From JANXVV01 sp038230975 (GTDB lineage: Bacteria > Planctomycetota > Phycisphaerae > Tepidisphaerales > Tepidisphaeraceae), in NCBI GenBank assembly GCA_038230975.1, contig JBBRMF010000024.1:1-33078 (forward strand): 33,078 bases of DNA, given 5' to 3'. The notes under the pieces are model-generated. The model was not told the origin of the DNA and did no database searches. It saw only the letters and a list, made by a program, of their open reading frames with translations. The translations under genes were made by a program, and so were the position numbers. Positions 16,301 through 22,909 of this stretch are shown piece after piece; the stretch's first letter is position 1; each line of letters opens with the position of its first letter.

Positions 16301-17202
16301 TGGTGATCGGGGTCATGGAACACATCGAAGAAGCCGGCATCCACTCCGGGGACTCGGCTTGTTCATTGCCGCCGTATTCGTTGTCGCAGGAGATCATCGA
16401 GCGATTGAAAGCTCAGACCCGTGATTTGGCCAAGGCGCTTCGCGTGCGCGGGTTGATGAATGTGCAATATGCGATCAAGGACAACGAGATTTACGTGATT
16501 GAAGTGAACCCGCGCGCCAGCCGTACGGTGCCGTTTGTCGGCAAGGCGACCGGCGTGGCTTGGGCGAAGATTGCCGCCAAGGTGATGGCCGGCAAATCAC
16601 TTGATGAATTGGGTGTGCAGGAACTTCCACCGCCCAAGCATACGAGTGTAAAGGAAGTGGTTTTCCCGTTCGCAAAATTCCCGGGCGTGGATGTGATTCT
16701 TGGGCCGGAAATGCGATCGACCGGCGAAGTGATGGGGATTGATGATGATTTCCCCACCGCGTTTGCCAAGAGCCAGATCGCGGCCGGGACGGTGCTGCCG
16801 GTGAAGGGGAATGTGTTTATCAGCGTGCGTGAAGGCGATAAGGAAGCGGTCGTGCCGGTTGCCAAAAAATTAGCAGCGGGTGGGTTTAATCTCATCGCCA
16901 CGAGCGGAACGTTCAAGGTGCTGCAACAGAATGACATCCCGGCGACGAAGATCAGTAAAATGGCGGAGGGACGGCCTAATATCAACGATCTGATCAAGAA
17001 CGGACAGATTCAACTTATCATTAATACCCCCACGAAAAAGGGGCCGCAGACCGATGAAGGAAAGATTCGGTCGATGGCGGTGTTGAATAAGATTCCGATG
17101 ATCACCACGATGACGGCCGCGAGCGCCGCGGTGCGGGCAATCGACGCGATCCGGGCCGAGGAGTGGGGCGTGAAGCCTCTTCAGGCTTATTTTAGAAAAT
17201 GA
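13336..17202 (+). CDS. carB: Carbamoyl-phosphate synthase large subunit, with palindromic insertions
   Basis: CarB makes carbamoyl phosphate from bicarbonate, ammonia (from CarA) and two ATP, for arginine and pyrimidine synthesis. Domains in order: first ATP-grasp (LIIGSGPIVIGQGCEFDYSG start, RPAFTLGGTGGG loop, EMNPRVSRSSALASKATG), oligomerisation domain (residues about 450-690, IDRWFLAQM, VDTCAAEFEA), second ATP-grasp (IIIGGGPNRIGQGIEFDY, RPSFVLGGRAMEIV, EVNPRASRTVPFVGKATG), and a C-terminal MGS-like allosteric domain (FISVREGDKEAVVPVAKKLA, LIATSGTF, NDLIKNGQIQLIINTP). At 1288 aa it is about 200 residues longer than E. coli CarB. Three in-frame palindromic repeats account for roughly 100 residues: residues 351-389, 474-498 and 944-979. 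A weaker one is at 618-650. All the catalytic motifs remain. carA is not in the window. Confidence 0.97.
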   Translation: MPRRTDIHTILIIGSGPIVIGQGCEFDYSGVQACRALREEGYRVVLINSNPATIMTDPEFADATYIEPITPETVEKILEYERSNGTPIDALLPTLGGQTGLNTGMACFDKGILKKYGVKMIGADRDAIHRGEDRQVFKDLMIKIGLNVPRSGVVHNMDDARKVLTDIGLPLIIRPAFTLGGTGGGIAYNIEEFETIVSRGLDASPVTEVLIEKSAIGWKEYEMEVMRDKNDNVVIICSIENIDAMGVHTGDSITVAPIQTLTDKEYQKMRDASIAIIRAVGVETGGSNIQFGINPDTGEMIVIEMNPRVSRSSALASKATGYPIAKLAAKLAVGYTLDELPNYITSRRISPSPGTPGEGRGGGSSSTLVAQSETKDPHPNPPPEYQEREQWDLYTSACFEPTIDYCVIKIPRWTFEKFPDADETLTTQMKSVGEAMAIGRTFKEALQKGIRSMEVKRFGFGLDKYDKWLNAQRGGMGVSPVHSPAVEKKEHGRDAHATDAADKTTQGESLDHEWPIPAEKLRRKLAVPSQGRLYYLRYALKMGWTLDQIYELTRIDRWFLAQMRELVEFEDELVAAAKDITTEAAGMATGDMGMTQRRVHAILGRAKQLGYSDVQLAAVAAVAAVKVITYKVLPHELPGTGTGTPRTVATPTPMDIRRLRESQDIQPVYKLVDTCAAEFEASTPYYYSTYETPYTVLSNATQATIACEDEIRLTPRPKVIIIGGGPNRIGQGIEFDYCCVQAAFAMKELGIESVMINSNPETVSTDYDTSDLLFFEPLTHEDILNICERVNGGPFGEATSKNLVQGVIVQFGGQTPLNLAKGLQEAGVPILGTTVESLDAAGDREQFRDLLKKLGLKQPENGIARSVSEAREIARRIGYPVLVRPSFVLGGRAMEIVSDEAQLNYYMANAVEASTIVDAPILVDKFLDSAIEVDVDCLADFDPKPEAEGVADAPGSSPRDDDEKRKEPGASPAASASGLKLRTSIPRAVVIGVMEHIEEAGIHSGDSACSLPPYSLSQEIIERLKAQTRDLAKALRVRGLMNVQYAIKDNEIYVIEVNPRASRTVPFVGKATGVAWAKIAAKVMAGKSLDELGVQELPPPKHTSVKEVVFPFAKFPGVDVILGPEMRSTGEVMGIDDDFPTAFAKSQIAAGTVLPVKGNVFISVREGDKEAVVPVAKKLAAGGFNLIATSGTFKVLQQNDIPATKISKMAEGRPNINDLIKNGQIQLIINTPTKKGPQTDEGKIRSMAVLNKIPMITTMTAASAAVRAIDAIRAEEWGVKPLQAYFRK
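14386..14500. repeat. PE2 palindrome in frame inside carB
   Basis: Arms 14386-14423 and 14463-14500 match at 34 of 38 positions around a 39-base centre. It codes for PSPGTPGEGRGGG... on the left and DPHPNPPPEYQERE on the right. It interrupts a conserved CarB stretch: DELPNYIT before it and CFEPTIDYCVIKIPRW after it are normally only a few residues apart. The right arm is identical, as reverse complement, to the left arm of the intergenic copy at 30355-30392. Confidence 0.93.
14755..14829. repeat. PE1 palindrome in frame inside carB
   Basis: Arms 14755-14779 and 14805-14829 are perfect 25-base reverse complements around a 25-base centre. It adds GGMGVSPVH...EHGRDAHAT to the protein at the start of the oligomerisation domain, after KRFGFGLDKYDKWL. 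Four other copies of PE1 are intergenic in this window. Confidence 0.95.
15189..15285. repeat. Possible fourth insertion in carB
   Basis: GGTCGCGGCGGT (15189-15200) and ACCGTCGCGACC (15274-15285) are complementary at 11 of 12 positions. The segment codes for an alanine/valine-rich run and HELPGTGTGTPRTVATPT, which interrupts a place where other CarB proteins run directly from the LAAV region to the IRRLRE helix. The inverted repeat is short and no second copy is seen in the window, so the call is tentative. Confidence 0.45.
16165..16271. repeat. PE6 palindrome in frame inside carB
   Basis: Arms 16165-16204 and 16232-16271 match at 36 of 40 positions around a 27-base centre. It codes for KPEAEGVADAPGSSPRDD and then KEPGASPAASASGL. 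It lies in what should be a tight beta turn of the second ATP-grasp domain, between EVDVDCLADFD and RAVVIGVMEHIEEAG. No second copy is visible in this window, but its form is the same as that of PE1 and PE2. Confidence 0.9.
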
Positions 17203-17221
17203 GTGATGGAAATCTGAAAAT

Positions 17222-17339
17222 CGAAATCTGAAATTAGAAAAAAGCTCGAAGTTCAAAAACCAAAGATCGGAACGGCATTCGTTTTGAATTTTGGTTTTTA
17301 AACTTCGAGCTTTTTTCGGGTTTCGGATTTCAGATTTCG
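17222..17339. repeat. Large inverted repeat after carB
   Basis: CGAAATCTGAAAT...AAAAAAGCTCGAAGTT on the left (17222-17264) pairs with AAACTTCGAGCTTTTTT...ATTTCAGATTTCG on the right (17290-17339). The right arm has an additional CCGAAACC-type stretch. The left side also has a direct repeat of AAATCTGAAA. It sits between the carB stop and the stop of the convergent SirB1-like gene, and its A/T-rich stem could act as a bidirectional terminator. Confidence 0.75.
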
Positions 17340-17349
17340 AGTTTTGCAC

Positions 17350-18117
17350 TCAAGTCGTCAAAACATCGAGCAACTGCCGCAGATCATCGGTTTGCGGATC
17401 ATCCGGGTTACTGCCGAGGTAACGTTCGAGCCAGGCGGAAGCGGGTTGGGAAAGGCCGATGCGGGCCAGAACCAACGCCAGGTCGCGCTGCAGACGGGTT
17501 TGTTCCGGCCAGAGGAGGATTTCCATCTCGAGCATTGCCGCGACGTTTTCATATTGCCCGGAGGTACTGAAGATGTTGAGCAGGTTTTGCAGCATCCGTG
17601 TCAGCCAGTGCCGATTGGAGGCGGGTTTGAGCAGGTCATTAGTCCATTCGATTTCCGGGCCGAAGATTTCTTTCATACGGTCGTGGGCTTCGGAAGGGGT
17701 GAGAATGCGACCACTGGCGAAAGTGTCGATAAGCAAAGGTTTTCCTTCGACTTCGATCCCGGCCATGAAATGACCCGGCAATCCCACGCCCCAACTGCGG
17801 AATCCCAGACGTTCGGCAATCATTCGGTAGACCATACTGAGCGTGATGGGCAAACCGAGCTTGGATTCAAGCACACTGGGGAGGTAGCTGTTCTTGGGAT
17901 TGTAGTAGTCGAGCTTGTTTCCGGAGAAGTGTTGCTCGTCGAACAGATAGTCGTGCAGATGGGCCAGCAGGGCCTGTGGTTGGTCGCCGTGTACCCGGGA
18001 GCGAATCGTATCGGTGTGTCTCTGTAGAGCCGAATCCACGGAAGCAGGATCCAATTCTGGATTCTGGTGCATGGCTATCGCGCATGCACATTGCAGCATT
18101 GCATCAGGTGAGTTCAT
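17350..18117 (-). CDS. SirB1-family transglutaminase-like protein with TPR-like tail
   Basis: Protein of about 255 aa. The N-terminal two thirds matches the SirB1/transglutaminase-like core: LHDYLFDEQHFSGNKLDYYN, NSYLPSVLESKLGLPITLSM, VYRMIAERLGF, then GVGLPGHFMAGIEVEGKPLL, FASGRILT. In the pseudo-transglutaminase family the active-site cysteine is lost; here serine/threonine stand at LPITLSM, which fits an inactive fold. The C-terminal 90 residues are helical and TPR-like (MLQNLLNIFSTSGQYENVAAMLEMEILLWPEQ). ATG at 18117 (MNSPDAMLQ) is preferred; the frame is open to an ATG at 18186. The role is unknown. Confidence 0.82.
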   Translation of the reverse strand: MNSPDAMLQCACAIAMHQNPELDPASVDSALQRHTDTIRSRVHGDQPQALLAHLHDYLFDEQHFSGNKLDYYNPKNSYLPSVLESKLGLPITLSMVYRMIAERLGFRSWGVGLPGHFMAGIEVEGKPLLIDTFASGRILTPSEAHDRMKEIFGPEIEWTNDLLKPASNRHWLTRMLQNLLNIFSTSGQYENVAAMLEMEILLWPEQTRLQRDLALVLARIGLSQPASAWLERYLGSNPDDPQTDDLRQLLDVLTT

Positions 18118-18492
18118 CGTGGGAATTTGGCTCGCGAGCAAGTGAAACGCCTGAGAAGTACAGCAGAGTGGGATTCTGGCGATCATACGATTATCCGTTC
18201 AAGCAACATTTGGAATTGTCACCACTTACGCGTTCAAATGAAGATTCACATCGTCATTCGTAGATGCTTTTGTGCAGATTCCGTACCATTCGCAAAAAGA
18301 TGGAGATAATCAGCATTAGACGGATCGAGCTCTGCGACGAAGTGCGAATGCCGCCGACATTTTGACGGGGCGGAAATGTCCAAAGTTTTGCGGGTTTTCT
18401 CTGTCAATTTCAGTCGAATATTCTTAGTATGCTCAGTGACCGCAAATTCGGTCAAGTCATCTCAAGTTGATTCCGCTTGGAAAGGAATATTT
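18118..18492. other. Intergenic region before pseudopilin gene
   Basis: This 375-base divergent region has no gene and no palindrome like those elsewhere. It carries the ribosome binding site for the pseudopilin gene, AAAGGA at 18481-18486, six bases before the ATG. A TTGACG near 18361 looks like a -35 box but has no good -10 partner, so I make no promoter call. Confidence 0.5.
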
Positions 18493-19353
18493 ATGATCAC
18501 AAACGATTGCGTCCGCAGAAGGCGATATATTTTGAAATCCGCCCTTGGGTTCACGCTGGTTGAATTGCTGGTGGTGATAGGGATTATCGCGCTGCTGATT
18601 TCGATCCTGTTGCCGGCACTCAGCAAGGCGAGGGAAAATGCCAATCGGGTGGCGTGTCTCAGTAACATGAAGCAGCTTGGCACGATGATGATCATGTACA
18701 CCTCGGCGAATAAGGGGCGGTTCCCTCGATCGGCACCGTATGGTGGGCCGTCCAAGGAATACGACTTCATCATCTGGCTGCCGATTGCGACGGCGAATCC
18801 CTCGACGGGAGCGTTCGCGCGGGAGATGGGGCAATTCAATAAGAAAGTCTGGATCTGCCCGACGGATGATTTTAATGCGCACGGATTTTATGATGGAAAC
18901 AGATATCCCTACAGCTATGTCATGAACAGCCGCATGAACTTGCGGGAACCTGGCGAGAAAGGTCCGTTCCAGGATCCGAATGAAAACGGGTCTGCGCCGC
19001 ACGCAAATTACGACAAATTTGATGTGGCCACCAATATCGTGGAAGTGAGAACGGCGTCGGATAAAATCATATTTTACGAAGAGGACGACAGCAATATCGA
19101 TGATGGTAACGGTGCGATGCGAACGCCGAATCTTCTGGCGGTGCGACATGACCGTAAGAATCAACGCTCGGCGTCGATTACACAACCACTTTGCACGTAC
19201 AAAGCGTTGAGCGGCAGTTATGTGGTACCGGCGGCGGCGGCACGCGGGAACGTCGTTTTTCTGGATGGACACGCGGATTTTGTGACGCGACAGTTCGCGC
19301 ATCATCCCCGGCATTATGAACCGAAGTGGGAATTAACGGGTATCCCGCAGTAG
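18493..19353 (+). CDS. Type II pseudopilin-like protein (planctomycete H-X9-DG type)
   Basis: Protein of 287 aa. The prepilin peptidase site is ALGFTLVELLVVIGIIALLI: cleavage before F, glutamate at +5, and a hydrophobic helix that forms the pilin stem. After it comes the conserved planctomycete region SKARENANRVACLSNMKQLG. The C-terminus has the typical GNVVFLDGHADFV sequence. The family is hugely expanded in planctomycetes and is thought to form surface or secretion-related fibres. ATG at 18493 is chosen because it has a ribosome binding site and puts a short basic leader (RRRRYILKSALG) before the cleavage site. Upstream in-frame ATG at 18376 would give an unlikely long leader. Confidence 0.92.
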   Translation: MITNDCVRRRRYILKSALGFTLVELLVVIGIIALLISILLPALSKARENANRVACLSNMKQLGTMMIMYTSANKGRFPRSAPYGGPSKEYDFIIWLPIATANPSTGAFAREMGQFNKKVWICPTDDFNAHGFYDGNRYPYSYVMNSRMNLREPGEKGPFQDPNENGSAPHANYDKFDVATNIVEVRTASDKIIFYEEDDSNIDDGNGAMRTPNLLAVRHDRKNQRSASITQPLCTYKALSGSYVVPAAAARGNVVFLDGHADFVTRQFAHHPRHYEPKWELTGIPQ

Positions 19354-19366
19354 TGGTTGGTATTTG

Positions 19367-19536
19367 AGTAGCATGGGCATCCCTGTCCATGTTCGCGGTA
19401 TTCCGCGATTTCGACCCGTACTCGGATCGAATCCGCAAGAGCGCAGCGATCTTTTACCGATCTACAAAGGGGACCACTGCGCTCTTGCTGTTTGTGCGGA
19501 GTACCGCAACCCATGGGCAGGGGTGTCCATGCCACT
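19367..19536. repeat. Two-level palindrome upstream of nuoA
   Basis: Outer imperfect arms at 19367-19406 (AGTAGCATGGGCATCCCTGT...) and 19496-19536 pair as reverse complements with small gaps. Inside them, GCAAGAGCGCAG (19435-19446) and CTGCGCTCTTGC (19477-19488) are perfectly complementary. The outer end recalls PE1 (GGCATGGGC) but the rest differs. It ends 50 bases before nuoA and may affect its transcript. Confidence 0.7.
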
Positions 19537-19586
19537 TGAATGCCGGCGGTCCATCATTACAATCGGGCTGGTTCAGGAAACCCATT

Positions 19587-20048
19587 ATGGAACTGCTACT
19601 CACCATCACTATTTTCGTCGCACTTGGCGCGGTATTCGTTTTGATCAACCTCGTGGTCGGGGCGCTGGTTCGCCCGCACGTACCGAACGCCGAAAAATCC
19701 GCCGTGTACGAATGCGGTGAACCCTCCATCGGCAGCAGTTGGGTGCAGTTTGATCTGCGCTTCTACATCGTCGCGCTGGTCTACTTGATTTTTGACGTGG
19801 AAGTGGCCCTGTTTTACCCGTGGGCCGTGGCCTATGGGAATGCGGCCAACAGCCCGGAAGGCGCGTTTGCCATCCGTCAAACAGCCTTGGTCGACATGCT
19901 CTTTTTCTTTGGCACGTTGATGGTTGGCTTTGCGTATCTCTGGCGATTTGGTTACCTGGATTGGGTGCGATCCGCAGCCACCACCAGCATCAAGGCCGAA
20001 TACCGGCCAGGGATCGATCTCAGCAAAGAAGCCCGGATTGCGCCGTGA
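19587..20048 (+). CDS. nuoA: NADH-quinone oxidoreductase subunit A
   Basis: Complex I membrane subunit of 153 aa with three transmembrane helices: residues 2-28 (LLLTITIFVALGAVFVLINLVVGAL), a middle helix (FYIVALVYLIFDVEVALFYPWA), and a third (VDMLFFFGTLMVGFAYLWRFG). The conserved loop reads KSAVYECGEPSIGSSWVQFDLRFY, and the C-E-C/G motif is the well-known surface of NuoA/NdhC, including the cysteine that becomes exposed in the deactive form of mitochondrial ND3. Only NuoA is present: no nuoB or other complex I gene follows; the next gene is ruvC on the other strand. The start at 19587 fits homologues. The TGA stop lies in the left arm of a repeat. Confidence 0.95.
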   Translation: MELLLTITIFVALGAVFVLINLVVGALVRPHVPNAEKSAVYECGEPSIGSSWVQFDLRFYIVALVYLIFDVEVALFYPWAVAYGNAANSPEGAFAIRQTALVDMLFFFGTLMVGFAYLWRFGYLDWVRSAATTSIKAEYRPGIDLSKEARIAP

Positions 20049-20122
20049 ACACGGATCAATTCAATTCAAATTCATTTGTATTTGTATTTAATCTGTGCTG
20101 ATCTGTGTTCATCTGTGGCTAA
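20045..20122. repeat. Imperfect inverted repeat at the end of nuoA
   Basis: GTGAACACGGATCA (20045-20058), which contains the nuoA stop codon, is the near reverse complement of TGATCTGTGTTCATCTGTG (20099-20117). Between them is an A/T-rich stretch with repeated ATTTGTATTT. It fills the gap to the convergent ruvC gene and resembles the widely scattered ATCTGTG-type repeats of environmental genomes. Confidence 0.55.
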
Positions 20123-20137
20123 ATCGTATTGCATTTT

Positions 20138-20632
20138 TCACGGGCCAGTCGCTCGTTTCATCGCGACATATCTTCCGCAGCAGAGTGCCACAGCCAAGGC
20201 ATCGGCGACATCGGGGGGCTCGGGGGGTTCCTTTAGATTCCACAATGCTTGAATCGCTTTTTGCACCTGCAATTTACCAGCATGGCCATGACCGACGACG
20301 GATTGCTTGATGCGGTTGGCGGCAAATTCCTCGGTCTGCACATTCCGACGCGCGGCTACCAACAGAATCACACCCCGCGCATGCCCCATCAGGATCGCAG
20401 TGCGCGGGTGTTTGTAGTGGGCGTACAGTTGTTCCACGGCACAGATATCCGGTTTATGTTCCTCGAAGAGCGATAGAAGTTCGGTCTCCAGCTCGACAAG
20501 CCGGGAGGCGATGGAGGTTTTTTCCTGGAGACGGATGACGCCGGCATCAATGAGGACGGGGCGCAGGGGTTTGTAATCGATCACGCCGTAACCGGTCAGC
20601 CGCAGGCCAGGATCGATGCCGAGGATTCGCAT
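20138..20632 (-). CDS. ruvC: Crossover junction endodeoxyribonuclease RuvC
   Basis: RuvC, 164 aa, is the dimeric nuclease that cuts Holliday junctions bound by RuvAB. The start MRILGIDPGLRLTGYGVID carries the first catalytic aspartate (D7). The second acidic residue is in AVEQLYAH. The C-terminal acidic pair is in DVADALAVALCCGRY. An alternative upstream ATG at 20671 adds 13 residues rich in repeat sequence and is not favoured. The gene lies downstream of cysS, 9.5 kb from ruvAB. Confidence 0.96.
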   Translation of the reverse strand: MRILGIDPGLRLTGYGVIDYKPLRPVLIDAGVIRLQEKTSIASRLVELETELLSLFEEHKPDICAVEQLYAHYKHPRTAILMGHARGVILLVAARRNVQTEEFAANRIKQSVVGHGHAGKLQVQKAIQALWNLKEPPEPPDVADALAVALCCGRYVAMKRATGP

Positions 20633-20636
20633 GGGT

Positions 20637-20772
20637 TGGTCAGTTGTCAGTTGGCTGTAGGCAAGGCTCAAGTCCCATCGCCCTAATCCTCCCCCCGGAA
20701 TTCCGGGCGGAGGCGATAAGAAACCTAAATGTATTTACAACGGACGACTGACCACTGACCACTGACCACTGA
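20637..20772. repeat. Repeat block filling the ruvC-cysS gap
   Basis: Left end TTGGTCAGTTGTCAGTTGGC and right end CGGACGACTGACCAC followed by four CTGACCA-type tandem units (20741-20772) are roughly complementary. In the middle a PE2-like hairpin is centred at 20700/20701 (CCTCCCCCCGGAA and TTCCGGGCGGAGG). A 15-base piece, CGGACGACTGACCAC, recurs in reverse complement at 2466-2480, next to another ACAACTGACAAC run. The whole ruvC-cysS gap is thus repeat-derived. Confidence 0.7.
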
Positions 20773-20779
20773 CATCCCT

Positions 20780-22288
20780 CTATTCTTTCCTCCAGCCGGT
20801 GCCATCCGGGCGGTCTTCGAGAGTTACGCCGAGCGCCGTCAGGCCTTTGCGGAGGGTATCTGCCAAGGCAAAATTCTTGGTAGCCCGGGCTTCGTTGCGC
20901 AGGGAGATCAGGAGCTTCATCAGACCGTCGGTCAGTCCGCCGTCTTCCCTTGAAGGTTCGTGTCGATGGCGAAAGAGTCCGAGTACTTGCCCGAGGTTGC
21001 GGGTGGTGAGCGCGGCGGCGGCCACGCTCGCGAGGGTTTCGGCGTGTTTGGTTCGTTCGACACCGCTCGATTCGATGAAGCTATTCGTCGCCCCGGCCAA
21101 TTCATGCAGCACGGCGATGGCACCGGCAGTGTTGAAGTCGTCGTCCATCATCTCCAGGAATTTCATCTTGAAGGAAAGCACCAATTTCACAAACTCCGTG
21201 ACGGCGGTGACCTCGAGCAGATCGCGCGAAGCGCCATCCATGTCGCCGCCCTTCTCCGGCAGCGGTTGACCGGTAAGACGCTCGATCCGATCGAACAATC
21301 GATGAAACGTAGAAAGACCTTTTTTGCACGAGGCAAGAACCACATCGCTGAAATCAATTTGCGAGCGATAGTGCGTGCTCAGTAAAAGGTATCGCACGAC
21401 ATCCGGCGAATTTTCCACGATCAATTCGCGGGCATCAATGACATTGCCAAGGCTTTTGCTTTGCTTGACCATCTCATAATCGCCGCCGGCGACTTTGGTT
21501 TTGATGCGGGTCAGACCGTTGTGCATCCAGTAATTGACGAAAGTTTTGCCGGTGCAGCACTCGCTTTGGGCCAGTTCATTTTCATGATGCGGGAACATCA
21601 GGTCCATGCCCCCGCCGTGGATGTCAAAGGTTTCACCGAGATACTTCATGCTCATCGCCGAGCATTCGATATGCCAACCCGGCCGGCCGGGCCCCCACGG
21701 TGAATCCCACATCGGTTCGCCCGGCTTCGCAGCTTTCCACAGCGCGAAGTCGGCGGGATTTTTCTTGCCTGTGCCTTCCAGAGTTCTCGTACCCGCCTCG
21801 GACTCTTCGATTCGGCGATTTGAGAGTTTGCCGTAATCCTGATCTTTCGTCACATCGAACCAGACATTCCCGTTCGAAGCATAAGCAAATGATTTGTCGA
21901 TCAGCGCCTGACATATTGCGACAATTTCGCTCATGTGCTCAGAAGCCTTCGGCGTCTTGTCGATCGTGTCGATCCCGAGCAATGCCAGGCAGTCAAAATA
22001 GTCTTTCGCGTACTTCTCGGCCAGCAACGGCATGCTGGTTTTTTCTTCTTCAGCCGCCTGGATCAGCTTGTCATCCACATCCGTGATGTTGACGACCCAG
22101 GTCACGTCAAACCCTTTGTACATGAGATAGCGCTTGACCGCATCGAAAATCACCGGGCCGACCATATGCCCCATGTGCGGCGGTTTATAAACCGTTGGCC
22201 CGCAGAGGTAGATCCCGATCTTGCCGGGGGTCACCGGGTGAAATAATTCTTTTTTACGAGTCAAACTGTTGTATATGCGCAGAGACAT
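20780..22288 (-). CDS. cysS: Cysteine-tRNA ligase
   Basis: Cysteinyl-tRNA synthetase of 502 aa, class I, ATP-dependent charging of tRNA-Cys. The active-site zinc ligand is C29 (IYLCGPTVY). The HIGH motif appears as PHMGHM (37-42). The second zinc site lies in GRPGWHIECSAMS and GGGMDLMFPHHENE. The KMSKS motif appears as KQSKSLGN. Length and motif order are normal. It begins just after a PE1 repeat that separates it from ispF. In minus-strand order the set is regulator, ispF, cysS, ruvC. Confidence 0.97.
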   Translation of the reverse strand: MSLRIYNSLTRKKELFHPVTPGKIGIYLCGPTVYKPPHMGHMVGPVIFDAVKRYLMYKGFDVTWVVNITDVDDKLIQAAEEEKTSMPLLAEKYAKDYFDCLALLGIDTIDKTPKASEHMSEIVAICQALIDKSFAYASNGNVWFDVTKDQDYGKLSNRRIEESEAGTRTLEGTGKKNPADFALWKAAKPGEPMWDSPWGPGRPGWHIECSAMSMKYLGETFDIHGGGMDLMFPHHENELAQSECCTGKTFVNYWMHNGLTRIKTKVAGGDYEMVKQSKSLGNVIDARELIVENSPDVVRYLLLSTHYRSQIDFSDVVLASCKKGLSTFHRLFDRIERLTGQPLPEKGGDMDGASRDLLEVTAVTEFVKLVLSFKMKFLEMMDDDFNTAGAIAVLHELAGATNSFIESSGVERTKHAETLASVAAAALTTRNLGQVLGLFRHRHEPSREDGGLTDGLMKLLISLRNEARATKNFALADTLRKGLTALGVTLEDRPDGTGWRKE

Positions 22289-22317
22289 GAAATCCTTGAT
22301 TCACCAGTTGGTTTTTG

Positions 22318-22386
22318 GGTGGCATGGGCGTCTCGCCCGTGCTGTTCATTCCTAAGAAAATGCACTGGCGAGACGCCCATGCCACC
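22318..22386. repeat. PE1 palindrome between ispF and cysS
   Basis: Arms 22318-22342 and 22362-22386 match at 24 of 25 positions around a 19-base centre. The element begins one base after the ispF stop codon (TAG, 22388-22390 on the minus strand), and nearly fills the gap to cysS. The sequence just outside, CACTACG, is the same as at the PE1 copy next to the 11.2 kb epimerase. Confidence 0.92.
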
Positions 22387-22387
22387 A

Positions 22388-22897
22388 CTACGTCTTTTTC
22401 AACATCACCACCGCGTGGGCCGCAATCGCCTCGCCACGGCCGATTGCGTCACAGCCTTCATTGGTACCGGCCTTCACGTTTGCCGCGATCTGATCGGAGC
22501 CGAACATTTCCCGCAATGATGCCAACATCGCGGGTTTGAAGGGTTTTATTTTAGGGCGTTCGGCCAGCAACGTCACGTCCAGATTCAGCAATTCATATCC
22601 GGCCTGGCGAACTTGTGCGTAAACCGTTTCGACAAACACTCGGCTGGCAGCACCTTTCCACTTTACATCCGTATCGGGAAAATGTTCACCGATATCGCCC
22701 CAGCCCATGGCACCGAGCATCGCATCGACGAGGGCATGGAGAATGACATCGCCGTCGCTGTGAGCGATGGGACTGATCAGCTCGGATACAACGATGCCGG
22801 CCAGCAACAGCTTGCCCCCAGGTTGGAGGCGGTGCAGGTCATAACCGTGACCGATGCGAAAGGGGAGGGGTTGGTCGGGCATGTTCGATTTTTCCAC
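22388..22897 (-). CDS. ispF: 2-C-methyl-D-erythritol 2,4-cyclodiphosphate synthase
   Basis: IspF, 169 aa, makes the cyclic diphosphate intermediate of the MEP isoprenoid pathway. Metal ligands are D20 and H22 (GHGYDLHRL) and H54 (GDVILHALVD). The family motifs SDGDVILHAL, GDIGEHFPDTD and the C-terminal KAGTNEGCDAIGRGEAIAAHA are all present. Length is normal; the protein could also start at M6. It lies 12 bases after the NtrC-type regulator on the same strand, so they may be cotranscribed. No other MEP gene is in the window. Confidence 0.96.
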   Translation of the reverse strand: MEKSNMPDQPLPFRIGHGYDLHRLQPGGKLLLAGIVVSELISPIAHSDGDVILHALVDAMLGAMGWGDIGEHFPDTDVKWKGAASRVFVETVYAQVRQAGYELLNLDVTLLAERPKIKPFKPAMLASLREMFGSDQIAANVKAGTNEGCDAIGRGEAIAAHAVVMLKKT

Positions 22898-22909
22898 GTT
22901 TCTTCGACT

